A stretch of DNA of 9,277 nucleotides from Chloroflexi bacterium UBA4733 (GTDB lineage: Bacteria; Chloroflexota; UBA4733), in contig DHIZ01000243.1 of the NCBI GenBank assembly GCA_002404055.1, positions 1 to 9,277 of the forward strand, written 5' to 3'. A program made the position numbers and the translations under genes. The notes beneath the pieces were generated by a model. That model worked only from the letters and a program-made list of their open reading frames with translations. It ran no database searches and had not been told where the DNA came from. Positions within the stretch are counted from its first letter, which is position 1; each line of letters opens with the position of its first letter. Positions 1-6,768 of the stretch are shown one piece after another.

Positions 1-1248
1 GCGATGGCCGCGAATCTCCGCCTCATCGCGCACGCCGCCCAGGGAGATGCGCACGCTCTGGCGACCGAGCGCCCGCGCGATGGATCGCCCCAGGCTGGTC
101 TTGCCGACGCCGGGCGGACCGACAAAGCACAGGATGGGACTGCGCATCCGGTCGCCGGCAAGTTTACGCACGGCAATGTACTCCAGGATGCGCTCCTTGA
201 CCTTCTCCAGCCCGTAATGGTCCTCGTCCAGGATCGTAGCGGCCCGATCCAGGTCAAGGTTGTCCTCCGTGCTGATACCCCATGGTAGCTCTACCAGCCA
301 ATCGAGGTAGGCGCGAATCATGCCGGACTCGGGAGAATGGGGGCCCTGCAGTTGCAGCCGTTCGACCTCGTGCAAGGCTTTCGCCTTCACCGTGTCGGGC
401 ATGCGCCCCTGTTCGATCTTCTCCCGAAACTCATCGATCAGGGCAGTCTCCGGGTCATTTTCCCCCAACTCCTTGCGGAGCACCTTAATCTGTTCACGCA
501 GGAAAAAGTCACGCTGGCTCTTTTCAACGCCCGCGTGTACTTCCTCCTGGATCTTCTGTCGAATCGACGCCAGTTCGATCAGGCGCGACATGAAGCCACT
601 CACTTTGGTGAGCCGCTCCGTCACGTCTTGTATCTCCAGGAGTTGTTGTCGTTCCTCGAAGGTATAGTCTGGCGAGTAGGCGCTCATGTCAGCCAGGCGG
701 CTCGGATCGTCGATGCCACGCACGAAGTTACCCACTTCGTTGGGGATGCCGGGCACCAGGCTGACATAGGTATCGATCTGGGAGACAACACGCGCCATGA
801 GTTCGCGCATCGTGACATCTTCGCGGGCCTTGTCGGGCAAGTCAATGGCGTCGATGCGGAAATATGGGTCTTCCTGAGTTACCTTGCGCAGGCGAACTCG
901 CTTGATCCCCTGGATCGAGACGCGCTGACCGCCGCCGGGAAGTGCCTGAACCTCCTGCACCAGCGCCAGGCAACCGACGGATACCAGGCCTTCGACGCTC
1001 TCGCCGTCCTCTTCTTCCACGTGACGCGCCGCCAGAACAACCCGTCGCTTGTCGCGCAAGGCAGCGTCGAGTGCCCGCAGCGAGCGCGGAGAATTGATCT
1101 GGATCGTCAGTTCCATCGTGGGAAAGACGACAGCCTCACCCATCGGCACCAGGGGCAAGTTCTGGGTCCGCGAACGGCGCACCACGCGCCGCACCGGTGC
1201 GGCTGGCGCCGCCGAATCGTCGGTACGTATCTCTTTAACCATAGCCAT
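1..1248 (-). CDS. lon: ATP-dependent Lon protease, N-terminal part (runs off left edge)
   Basis: Cytosolic AAA+ serine protease that degrades misfolded and regulatory proteins. Reading leftward, 416 codons are open without a stop. After a basic, poorly conserved leader of about 30 residues comes the LON substrate-binding domain, which opens NLPLVPMGEAVVFPTME. A helical region follows (motifs REQIKVLRKELGE and LDWLVELPWG). The AAA+ module then has a perfect Walker A, GPPGVGKTSLG, from residue 377, and the sensor-like stretch ISLGGVRDEAEIRGHR runs to the window edge. The Walker B motif and the Ser-Lys protease dyad lie outside the window. I chose ATG at 1248; an in-frame ATG at 1242 is equally possible, and neither has a clear Shine-Dalgarno. 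The gene lies 59 bases after the stop of the coiled-coil gene on the same strand and is probably cotranscribed with it. No CIRCE or HAIR heat-shock operator was seen in the gap. Confidence 0.96.
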   Translation of the reverse strand, partial: MAMVKEIRTDDSAAPAAPVRRVVRRSRTQNLPLVPMGEAVVFPTMELTIQINSPRSLRALDAALRDKRRVVLAARHVEEEDGESVEGLVSVGCLALVQEVQALPGGGQRVSIQGIKRVRLRKVTQEDPYFRIDAIDLPDKAREDVTMRELMARVVSQIDTYVSLVPGIPNEVGNFVRGIDDPSRLADMSAYSPDYTFEERQQLLEIQDVTERLTKVSGFMSRLIELASIRQKIQEEVHAGVEKSQRDFFLREQIKVLRKELGENDPETALIDEFREKIEQGRMPDTVKAKALHEVERLQLQGPHSPESGMIRAYLDWLVELPWGISTEDNLDLDRAATILDEDHYGLEKVKERILEYIAVRKLAGDRMRSPILCFVGPPGVGKTSLGRSIARALGRQSVRISLGGVRDEAEIRGHR

Positions 1249-1307
1249 GCATGCTACGAGCAAGGGGGCATGACCGTCAAACGGCGGGTGAGGCGCGGCG
1301 CCCACAC

Positions 1308-2393
1308 CTACCGGTCGCCCAACTCGATCATAATGTGGCCACCGGCGGCGCTGCTGGCGGCACTGCTGCTCGGCGAATAGACAGCCGCTACGACGCGGGG
1401 CAACTCCTGTAAAATTGGGATGAGCGGCACCGGTCGATCCACGAGCAAAGGGACGATCAGCGTCTGATTGCGACGGATTGGCGCCCGCACGGTGATTCCA
1501 GGCTGTTCACGGAGCACGGCGATCATCACCTCGACGGTCATGCGATCGGCCTGCTCGGGCAAGACGAGGTCCACCTCGCCGGTTGCCGTACCATTGCGCG
1601 CCGCGGGAGGCGCCGGTCTCATCTCCGGTTCCCGCATGGGCTGTGCTACTTGTACCGGTTCGGCCCTGCTTGGTGGGATCGGGCTTCCACTACTCGGGGG
1701 CTGGACACGAGGGGGCGGGGCGACGGGTGGCGCAGTCGGCGCGATGGCTGCCGCCGCAGTTCTGGTTGTGGTATCTACTGCTGCACCGGCGGCCACCAGG
1801 CGAGCCGGCGCAGCAGACGCGGGCCGAGACGCTGCGACCGCAGGCCCCATCGTGGGAGCCAGCAGCGACCGAGCCCGATCCAGGTGTACCACCAGCGTTG
1901 CACCGAGCTCCCGCAGCGCCGCTAACTCTTCCCAGGCTAGCTGCAACTCCTGAGCGGCCTGCCGGCGCTCATTGCTCGCCTGCGTGCGTGCTGCTTCCAC
2001 TACCTGGGTCGCTTCCCGTTCAGCGCGCGCGCGAGCCTCGCTCAACATGGCTTCCGCTCGGGCCTCGGCATTGGCGCGGACGAGGTCAGCCTCGGCGGTG
2101 GCTGCTGCCAGAACGCGACCAGGAGCATCCCAACTGACCTGTTGGACGGCCTGGCGGCTCGTAGCTTCCTCGGTCACCCGCTCAACCTCGGCACGCGCCG
2201 CCCGCAGCATCGCCTCAGCCTGACGCGCGGCCTGCTCGTGCAGTTCTTCAGCACTACGGCGCGCCGCCTCGACCAGCCGTTGCGCCGACGCCAGCGCGGC
2301 GGCACGCACACGGGCAGCATCAGCAGTCATTCGGGCGTTGCTCATGCCACCGGAGTAGTCTCCGGCCGAACTATCAGGCGGTGATGCTGCCAT
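1308..2393 (-). CDS. Uncharacterised coiled-coil protein with Pro/Ala-rich linker and C-terminal alpha/beta domain
   Basis: I do not recognise this 361-residue protein as a named family. Three parts are visible. Residues ~22-175 are a long Ala/Glu/Arg-rich helical segment with heptad-like character (for example SAEELHEQAARQAEAMLRA), resembling DivIVA-like or ATP-synthase-b-like coiled coils. Residues ~180-270 are a low-complexity Ala/Pro linker. Residues ~273-361 form a compact domain alternating predicted strands and helices: VDLVLP, then TVEVMIAVLREQP, ITVRAPI, TLIVPLLV, PLIPILQELP, and finally VVAAVYS and HIMIEL. This could be a ferredoxin-like beta-alpha-beta fold. There is no signal peptide or membrane helix, so it is probably cytosolic. 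The start at 2393 lies five bases after the bS22-like stop; a second ATG at codon 17 is an alternative. It sits between a ribosomal-type small protein and lon. A scaffold, cell-division or secretion-linked role is possible but unproven. Confidence 0.8.
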   Translation of the reverse strand: MAASPPDSSAGDYSGGMSNARMTADAARVRAAALASAQRLVEAARRSAEELHEQAARQAEAMLRAARAEVERVTEEATSRQAVQQVSWDAPGRVLAAATAEADLVRANAEARAEAMLSEARARAEREATQVVEAARTQASNERRQAAQELQLAWEELAALRELGATLVVHLDRARSLLAPTMGPAVAASRPASAAPARLVAAGAAVDTTTRTAAAAIAPTAPPVAPPPRVQPPSSGSPIPPSRAEPVQVAQPMREPEMRPAPPAARNGTATGEVDLVLPEQADRMTVEVMIAVLREQPGITVRAPIRRNQTLIVPLLVDRPVPLIPILQELPRVVAAVYSPSSSAASSAAGGHIMIELGDR

Positions 2394-2398
2394 GAGAC

Positions 2399-2491
2399 CT
2401 AGTGCTTCGCCTTGAATCGTTCGCGGTGCCGTCGCTTCTTCAGCTTGTGTTTGGTAATCGCCTTCCGGCGCTTTTTGACCACGGAACTCAT
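2399..2491 (-). CDS. AURKAIP1/COX24-domain small basic protein, bS22-like
   Basis: A 30-residue ORF, extremely rich in Lys, Arg and His. It begins MSSVVKKRRKAITKHKLKKR and ends with RHRERFKAKH and a TAG stop. The pattern S-V-[IV]-K-K-R-R-K, then M/I-x-K-x-K-x-[RK]-K at the start of a helix, is that of the AURKAIP1/COX24 C-terminal domain family. In mycobacteria such a protein is a small-subunit ribosomal protein (bS22); in mitochondria its relatives are AURKAIP1/mS38 and Cox24. Binding to rRNA in the small subunit is inferred from that similarity. An AGGGAG purine stretch lies about 12 bases upstream of ATG, rather far for a Shine-Dalgarno. A strong promoter precedes it (2575-2604). The next gene begins five bases after its stop, so it heads the cluster leading to lon. 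It is short enough to be missed by automatic gene calling. Confidence 0.85.
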   Translation of the reverse strand: MSSVVKKRRKAITKHKLKKRRHRERFKAKH

Positions 2492-2574
2492 ACCGAGATC
2501 GTACTCCCTAACCGAGATGCGCTAACGACACATGCCCAGCACACCACGGCGGGCGCGCCACATGCTCCGCTTGC

Positions 2575-2604
2575 ACTATAGCCGCCCCAAGGATGCTCTG
2601 GCAA
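2575..2604 (-). promoter_or_regulatory. Sigma-70-type promoter for the bS22-like/coiled-coil/lon unit
   Basis: Read on the minus strand, a -35 TTGCCA (2599-2604) and a -10 TATAGT (2575-2580) are separated by 18 bases. Each hexamer matches the consensus at five of six positions. Transcription would start near 2568, leaving a leader of about 75 bases before the small basic-protein gene. It lies in the divergent gap with folC. It is one of the best two promoter matches I found in the window. Confidence 0.6.
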
Positions 2605-2644
2605 GCGCAACGGCCAACTGGCACCCTGGCCAGCCAACTGTCGG

Positions 2645-2653
2645 TGCTAGACT
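2645..2653 (+). promoter_or_regulatory. Possible extended -10 promoter for folC
   Basis: TGCTAGACT has the extended -10 form TGn followed by TAnnnT. No convincing -35 hexamer precedes it; TGGCCA at 2627-2632 is too close (15 bases). A start near 2660 would give a leader of about 50 bases before the proposed GTG start. The call rests on this one short match and on the need for a promoter in the divergent gap. Confidence 0.3.
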
Positions 2654-2709
2654 ACTTCCGAAAACTTGGCTGGCGGAACCGCCGGGTACCTTGGAGGCAT
2701 CGGGCACGG

Positions 2710-4131
2710 GTGGACGAGTTTGCCGACTATCACGCCGCCGTCAACTGGCTCAAGAGCAACATCCGTGGCCCCGCCGATCTTCCGGAACACCGGCCAGTTC
2801 ATACCCTGGAGGAACGCCACCAGCGTCGCTTCCTGCGCATGCGCGGTTTCCTGGAGCAGATCGGTCACCCCGAACGCGCGTTTGCTGCCATCCATGTTGC
2901 CGGCACTTCCGGCAAGGGGTCAACCTGCGCGATGCTGGCCGCCATCGGTCACGCCGCCGGCCTGCGCACCGGTTTGCACGTCTCGCCCTACCTGCAGACG
3001 GCGCTGGAAAAGCTGATCGTCAATGGCCGGTGTATGAACGTCGGCCGCTTTGTGGACCTGGTGAACCAGTTTCGGCACGATGTCGCTCAGTTCAATGCCA
3101 ACAGTCCGCAAGGTTCCCTTCGCTACGGCGAGATCTGGGTCTCCTTGACGTTCGCCGCCTACGCCGCGGAACGCGTCGACCTCGGCATCGTCGAGGTGGG
3201 AAGTGGTGGCCGTTGGGACTACACAAACGTCCTTCTGCCGAAAGTCGCCGTGATTAACCGGATCGGCATGGATCACGTGCGAACGCTCGGTCCGACGATC
3301 GCCGACATCGCCGACCATAAAGCCGGCATCATCAAACCCGGCGTCCCCGTTGTTGTAGCCGAGCAGCACCCGGAGGCACTGGCGGTCGTAGAAGAGGAGG
3401 CAACGGCGCAGGCGGCGCCGCTACGGCTGGCAGGTCGCGACTTCGTCTGGCATATTGATGGGCGGGAAGCCACCGGCAGTCGCTTCACTTTCGAGGATCG
3501 TGCCACGCGCTGGACCAACCTGTTCGTGCCCATGCTGGGCGACCACCAGGTTGCCAACGCTGCCCTTGCCATCGCCGCCGCGCGCGCGCTCCCCGGCGTG
3601 CCGTCCATCGGCGAACATGCAGTGCGGCAAGGCCTGGCAGGCGTTGCCTTTGCCGGCCGGCTGGAGCGGATGCAGCACAACCCCGAAGTCGTGCTCGATG
3701 GCGCGCACAACGCCCAGAAGGCCGAAGCGCTAGCCACTGCACTGCGCCAGATACGCCAGGGTCGCCGCCTTGTCCTGGTGCTCGGCGTCCTGGCCAGCCA
3801 CGTTCCGCAAGGGATGATCGAGCTGCTCGCCCCCCTGGCCGACGCCATCGTCTGTACCGCGCCGAAGGTGATTGGCAAGCCCGCTCGACCTCCGGAGGAG
3901 CTAGCCGACCTTTGTCGACCGCTGTGTCCCCAGGTCGAAACCCGCCCCGGTCCGGTTGGCGCCACGCGGCGCGCCATTGCACTGGCCGGAGCGGACGGGC
4001 TGGTCTGCGTAACGGGTTCGCTCTACCTTGTCGGCGCGGCCCGCGGCCTCTGGTACACGGAGTCCACGCTCCTCCGCTCCGCCTGGCAGGGCAGTGAAGA
4101 TCCGCTGCCGGCTCGGTTGGCGGTGGTATGA
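2710..4131 (+). CDS. folC: Folylpolyglutamate synthase / dihydrofolate synthase-like Mur-ligase-family enzyme
   Basis: FolC enzymes use ATP to add glutamate to dihydropteroate or to reduced folates in the cytosol. With the GTG start at 2710 the protein has 473 residues and opens with a family-typical N terminus (DYHAAVNWL). The ATP loop is GTSGKGST at 65-72, where most FolC proteins have Asn in place of the first Ser. Next come SPYLQTALEKL, Glu162 followed by GSGGRWDYTN (164-173; the usual form is GLGGRLDATN), MDHVRTLG with His189, Lys204 in ADHKAGIIKPG (position of the carbamylated Lys in this fold), and DGAHN at 330-334. All catalytic landmarks are present. The frame stays open upstream to ATG 2593, but that stretch overlaps the divergent promoter and looks non-coding; GGAGG at 2693-2697 lies about 12 bases before the GTG. 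The motif changes suggest a divergent FolC branch, and strict folate activity is likely but not certain. Confidence 0.88.
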   Translation: MDEFADYHAAVNWLKSNIRGPADLPEHRPVHTLEERHQRRFLRMRGFLEQIGHPERAFAAIHVAGTSGKGSTCAMLAAIGHAAGLRTGLHVSPYLQTALEKLIVNGRCMNVGRFVDLVNQFRHDVAQFNANSPQGSLRYGEIWVSLTFAAYAAERVDLGIVEVGSGGRWDYTNVLLPKVAVINRIGMDHVRTLGPTIADIADHKAGIIKPGVPVVVAEQHPEALAVVEEEATAQAAPLRLAGRDFVWHIDGREATGSRFTFEDRATRWTNLFVPMLGDHQVANAALAIAAARALPGVPSIGEHAVRQGLAGVAFAGRLERMQHNPEVVLDGAHNAQKAEALATALRQIRQGRRLVLVLGVLASHVPQGMIELLAPLADAIVCTAPKVIGKPARPPEELADLCRPLCPQVETRPGPVGATRRAIALAGADGLVCVTGSLYLVGAARGLWYTESTLLRSAWQGSEDPLPARLAVV

Positions 4132-4213
4132 CCGAGCGTTGGTTGGGCGTTACACTTCCCCGCGAGGCCAAGGCGAACGGCCCCCAAATGGCATGCGAAA
4201 GGCGACGGCGAGC

Positions 4214-4936
4214 ATGAAGCTTTCCGTTCTCATCCCGGCCTACAACGAGGAACGGACGATTGAACAGATCATCCGGCGCGTCACCGCCGTGCCGTTGCCG
4301 GTCGACGTGGAGATTCTGGTCCACGACGACGCCTCCACCGATCGCACACCAACGATCCTGGCGGCCTTGCAACAAGAGATGCCCCACCTCCGCGTCGTCC
4401 GCCGCGAGCACAACGGCGGCAAAGGCGTAGGTATTCGCACTCTGATTCGCGAGGCAGGCGGCGACGTGTGCATCTTTCAGGATGCCGACGAGGAGTACGA
4501 CCCGCAAGACTATCGCCGCCTGATCGACAGGTACCGAAACGGTGGCTGGCCGGCGGTGTACGGCTATCGCAATCTCGCGGGTCAGCCACTGATCGGGCAG
4601 GTAGGCAACCACGGGCTGACCGTCCTCACCGATCTGCTCTACGGCTGCTGGCTCAAGGACATGGAAACCTGCTACAAGCTGCTGGACGCCCGGTTGCTGC
4701 GTAGCTTTGCCATGCACGCCAACGGCTACGACATTGAGCCGGAAATCACCATCAACCTGCGTAAGCGAGGCTATCGCATCGCTCAGGTGGCGATCAGCTA
4801 CCACCCGCGGCCGACGCCGAGCAAGAAGCTGCGCCGCCTGACGGACGGTTGGCTGGCGCTGCGCATGATTCTGCGCCACCGGCTGCCCTTCGCCCCGCAA
4901 ATGCCGCGACTGCCCCTCGCGCCGTTGCGGGACTGA
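4214..4936 (+). CDS. Family 2 glycosyltransferase, dolichyl-phosphate-mannose-synthase-like
   Basis: A 240-residue GT-A fold enzyme that probably transfers a sugar from a nucleotide donor to a lipid phosphate or other membrane-side acceptor. It opens MKLSVLIPAYNEERTIEQII. It has the nucleotide-binding HDDASTDRT (Asp38, Asp39), the GGKGVGIRTLIREAGGD segment (68-84), a QDADEEYDP metal-binding DxD-type motif (89-97), DMETCYKLL (149-157), and a C-terminal YHPRPTPSKKLRRLTDGW of the DPM1-like subfamily. There is no C-terminal membrane segment, so it would act as a soluble or peripheral enzyme. The frame is open back into folC; ATG 4193 is possible, but ATG 4214 matches the conserved N terminus, with AAAGG about 11 bases upstream. 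It starts 82 bases after the folC stop on the same strand, probably in one transcript. The acceptor cannot be told from sequence. Confidence 0.9.
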   Translation: MKLSVLIPAYNEERTIEQIIRRVTAVPLPVDVEILVHDDASTDRTPTILAALQQEMPHLRVVRREHNGGKGVGIRTLIREAGGDVCIFQDADEEYDPQDYRRLIDRYRNGGWPAVYGYRNLAGQPLIGQVGNHGLTVLTDLLYGCWLKDMETCYKLLDARLLRSFAMHANGYDIEPEITINLRKRGYRIAQVAISYHPRPTPSKKLRRLTDGWLALRMILRHRLPFAPQMPRLPLAPLRD

Positions 4937-4986
4937 GGCAGCCTACGGCGCAGCAAGCGATCATTGCGATGCGGCTAGAATTCAAA

Positions 4987-5009
4987 GGCCGCGACTGCGG
5001 TCTGCGGCC
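4987..5009 (+). terminator. GC-rich hairpin after the glycosyltransferase gene
   Basis: GGCCGCGAC pairs with GTC-T-GCGGCC around a TGCG loop, with one bulged T, giving nine base pairs. It lies 50 bases after the glycosyltransferase stop. No T-run follows (CTGCTCTCTTGG), so it is not a canonical intrinsic terminator and could equally be a processing or stalling structure. The remainder of the 260-base gap to the next gene shows only an AT-richer patch at about 5020-5040 and a possible promoter at 5091-5099. Confidence 0.3.
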
Positions 5010-5090
5010 CTGCTCTCTTGGAAACAAATGTAATTAGCTTGCTGCACAAGACTCTTCGCCACACCCGTCCTGTGGGTGACGCTCGTTCAA

Positions 5091-5099
5091 TGGTACGAT
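5091..5099 (+). promoter_or_regulatory. Possible extended -10 promoter for the FAH-family gene
   Basis: TGGTACGAT fits TGn-TAnnnT and lies about 100 bases before the ATG at 5197. The best -35-like bases nearby (GTGAC, 5076-5080) are too close for normal spacing, so recognition would depend on the extended -10. The evidence is weak. Confidence 0.25.
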
Positions 5100-5196
5100 G
5101 CTGCCCGCTGGGATACGCTGCCCGACGAGGCGCGCCGGCCGGACGACGGCGCTCGGTGGCCAGCAACGAAACGAGAAGAGAGGATAGCAAGCGACA

Positions 5197-5961
5197 ATGC
5201 GAATCGCCAGAGTATCAGTCAACGGCTCGCCGCAATGGGCGACGATCGACGGGGACCAACTGTTCGAACTGGATGACGTGTATGGGACGCAACGGCGCGG
5301 CGCGGCACTGGGGCCACTGGCGGGCGCCAGGTTGCTGGCACCGGCGGAACCGAAGAAGATCGTCTGCATTGGGCGGAACTACGCGGCGCACGCCGCCGAG
5401 AGCGGCAACCCGGTCCCGGACCCGCCGATGATGTTTTTCAAGCCGCCGACCGCCCTCAACAACCCGGGCGACGACATCACCTGGCCGATTGGTGGCACGC
5501 GCATCGAGTCGGAAGCCGAACTCTGCGTGGTGATGCGCCGCCAGGCCAAACTGATCCGCCCAGAAAGCTGGCGCGACTACGTGCTCGGTTTCACCTGCGG
5601 CAACGACGTCAGCGAACGCGACTGGCAGGACAACGACAACCAGTGGAGCCGGGCCAAGGGCTTCGATACGTCCGGGCCACTCGGTCCCTGGTTGGAGACT
5701 GACGTCGATCCCGACCACCTCCAGATTCGCGGCTGGCTGGACGGCAAACTCCAGCAGGACAGCAACACTGCGGACCTCTTCCACAAAACCGGCAAGCTGG
5801 TCTGGTTCATCTCCCAGTTCATCACCCTCGAACCTGGCGACGTGATCATGACAGGCACGCCCGCTCACCCCGGTCCTATGCAAGACGGCACGGAGTACAC
5901 AGTAGAAATCGAAGGTATCGGCCGCCTGACCAACCGCATCCGCAAGCCGGCAAGCTACTGA
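5197..5961 (+). CDS. Fumarylacetoacetate hydrolase family protein
   Basis: A 254-residue metal-dependent enzyme of the FAH superfamily, whose members include fumarylpyruvate and acylpyruvate hydrolases, 2-hydroxyhepta-2,4-diene-1,7-dioate isomerase, and oxaloacetate decarboxylases or tautomerases. After a short N-terminal beta domain comes the catalytic core: KKIVCIGRNYAAHAAE (53-68), MMFFKPPTALNNPGD (78-92), and the metal ligands Glu106 and Glu108 in IESEAELCVVM, with Asp137 in GFTCGNDVSERDWQ. Near the C terminus is LEPGDVIMTGTPAHPGPM. The conserved H-x-x-E pair near residues 65-68 is also present. GAGAGG lies about 12 bases upstream of the ATG. No pathway genes flank it, so the substrate cannot be assigned; many such lone genes act in aromatic-compound breakdown or metabolite repair. 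Confidence 0.93.
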   Translation: MRIARVSVNGSPQWATIDGDQLFELDDVYGTQRRGAALGPLAGARLLAPAEPKKIVCIGRNYAAHAAESGNPVPDPPMMFFKPPTALNNPGDDITWPIGGTRIESEAELCVVMRRQAKLIRPESWRDYVLGFTCGNDVSERDWQDNDNQWSRAKGFDTSGPLGPWLETDVDPDHLQIRGWLDGKLQQDSNTADLFHKTGKLVWFISQFITLEPGDVIMTGTPAHPGPMQDGTEYTVEIEGIGRLTNRIRKPASY

Positions 5962-6036
5962 CACAGCGCGCCTGGCCGGAAAGACCGTTGCCGACCGGAA
6001 GCCATCTCCATCGCGGCCTGCCCGTCCCTTCAGTTG

Positions 6037-6042
6037 TATACT
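6037..6042 (+). promoter_or_regulatory. Possible -10 element for the vapBC pair
   Basis: TATACT matches TATAAT at five of six positions and lies 39 bases before the antitoxin ATG. It sits in a short imperfect dyad (TTGT ... ACAA, about 6034-6049), as expected for an autoregulated toxin-antitoxin operator, but the arms are only four bases long. No good -35 hexamer is visible. Confidence 0.35.
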
Positions 6043-6081
6043 GGAACAATCAACGCTGGTCGCACGTCGGAAGGGAATAGC

Positions 6082-6342
6082 ATGGCGGCAACGCTTACCA
6101 AGAGGCCGATCCACGTTTATCTTCGGCCCGAACAACTGGAGTCGTTACGCTGCCAGGCGCGGCAGCGCAACGTAAGCGTCGCTGAGCTTGTTCGGCAAGG
6201 GGTGGATCGCATCCTTGAGGAGGCGCCCTGGGACGAGGATCCCCTGTTGGAAATTATAGGGCTGGTGAAGGGCGGACCGGGAGATGTCGCTGAGAAGCAC
6301 GACGATTACCTGGCGCAGATGGTCCAAGACGAGAACCGATGA
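6082..6342 (+). CDS. vapB: Ribbon-helix-helix antitoxin (VapB-type)
   Basis: An 86-residue protein whose N terminus fits the ribbon-helix-helix (CopG/Arc) DNA-binding fold. The predicted DNA-contact strand is RPIHVYL (8-14). Helix A follows (PEQLESLRCQARQR), then helix B after the turn NVSVAELVRQGVDRILEE (30-47). The acidic tail (51-86) would wrap the toxin and block its active site. The dimer normally also represses its own promoter. The start ATG 6082 is preceded by AAGGGA with five bases spacing; the frame is open further up to TTG 6034, but that has no family match. The last codon overlaps the toxin start through ATGA, indicating translational coupling. Confidence 0.85.
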   Translation: MAATLTKRPIHVYLRPEQLESLRCQARQRNVSVAELVRQGVDRILEEAPWDEDPLLEIIGLVKGGPGDVAEKHDDYLAQMVQDENR

Positions 6343-6761
6343 TGGTCCCAGAGGTCTTTGTCGACTCGGGTGCTTGGATCGCCCTGAGCATCGACCATGA
6401 TGCCCATCATGGCGCAGCCATCAGCGAGTATCATCGGCTTGTTGACCACCCCGTCTTACTGGTTACGACCAATCTGGTGATCGGCGAGTCCTATGCCTTG
6501 ATTCATCGTTTTGGTGGCCACCAACGCGCCGTTCGCTTCCTGGCGATAGTTCGACGGAGTCCGAGCCTGAACAAAGTGTACTCCGACGCAGCCCTTGAGG
6601 ACGAGGCCGAGGCGCTGTTAGTCAAATATGCCGATCAAGACTTCAGTTTTGTCGACGCCGTTAGCTTTGTAGTGATGCACAGTCGAGGTATTGCCGAGGC
6701 ATTCGCTTTTGACCACCACTTTCAAACTGCCGGCTACACGCTGGTTCCCAACCTGAGGTGA
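6339..6761 (+). CDS. vapC: PIN-domain toxin (VapC-type ribonuclease)
   Basis: A 140-residue single PIN domain, the usual size for VapC, expected to be a Mg2+-dependent RNase that cuts tRNA or rRNA when free of antitoxin. The acidic active-site residues are in place: Asp9 in VFVDSGAWIAL, Glu50 in TNLVIGESYALI, and Asp106 in DFSFVDAVSFVVM (with Asp101 nearby). Asp125 lies in AFAFDHHFQTAGY. The subtype resembles the PIN proteins carrying ERT-less NLVIGE and F-D-x-H-F endings. The start overlaps the antitoxin stop (ATGA); a second ATG follows directly. The stop lies 7 bases from the stop of convergent bioY, with no terminator between them. No sign of inactivation is visible. Confidence 0.9.
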   Translation: MMVPEVFVDSGAWIALSIDHDAHHGAAISEYHRLVDHPVLLVTTNLVIGESYALIHRFGGHQRAVRFLAIVRRSPSLNKVYSDAALEDEAEALLVKYADQDFSFVDAVSFVVMHSRGIAEAFAFDHHFQTAGYTLVPNLR

Positions 6762-6768
6762 AGGCACG

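Noticed and set aside
337..1380. 347-codon rightward open frame antisense to lon
   Set aside because: It mirrors the Lon reading frame in GC-rich DNA. Its product resembles no family, while the minus strand gives an uninterrupted, highly conserved Lon sequence.
2593..2709. Upstream N-terminal extension of folC from ATG 2593
   Set aside because: The 39 extra residues do not match the FolC N terminus, overlap the -35 of the divergent promoter and have no ribosome-binding site; GTG 2710 fits the family start.
3485..4900. 471-codon leftward open frame across folC and the glycosyltransferase
   Set aside because: It spans two well-supported genes and their gap on the other strand. The translation is Arg/Ala-rich with no domain, as expected of a GC-driven shadow.
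6034..6081. Upstream TTG start for the antitoxin
   Set aside because: ATG 6082 has AAGGGA at proper spacing and begins just before the ribbon-helix-helix strand; the extension overlaps the likely -10.
5215..6135. 306-codon leftward open frame antisense to the FAH-family gene
   Set aside because: It covers a gene with intact metal-ligand motifs and extends into vapB; no recognisable protein features.
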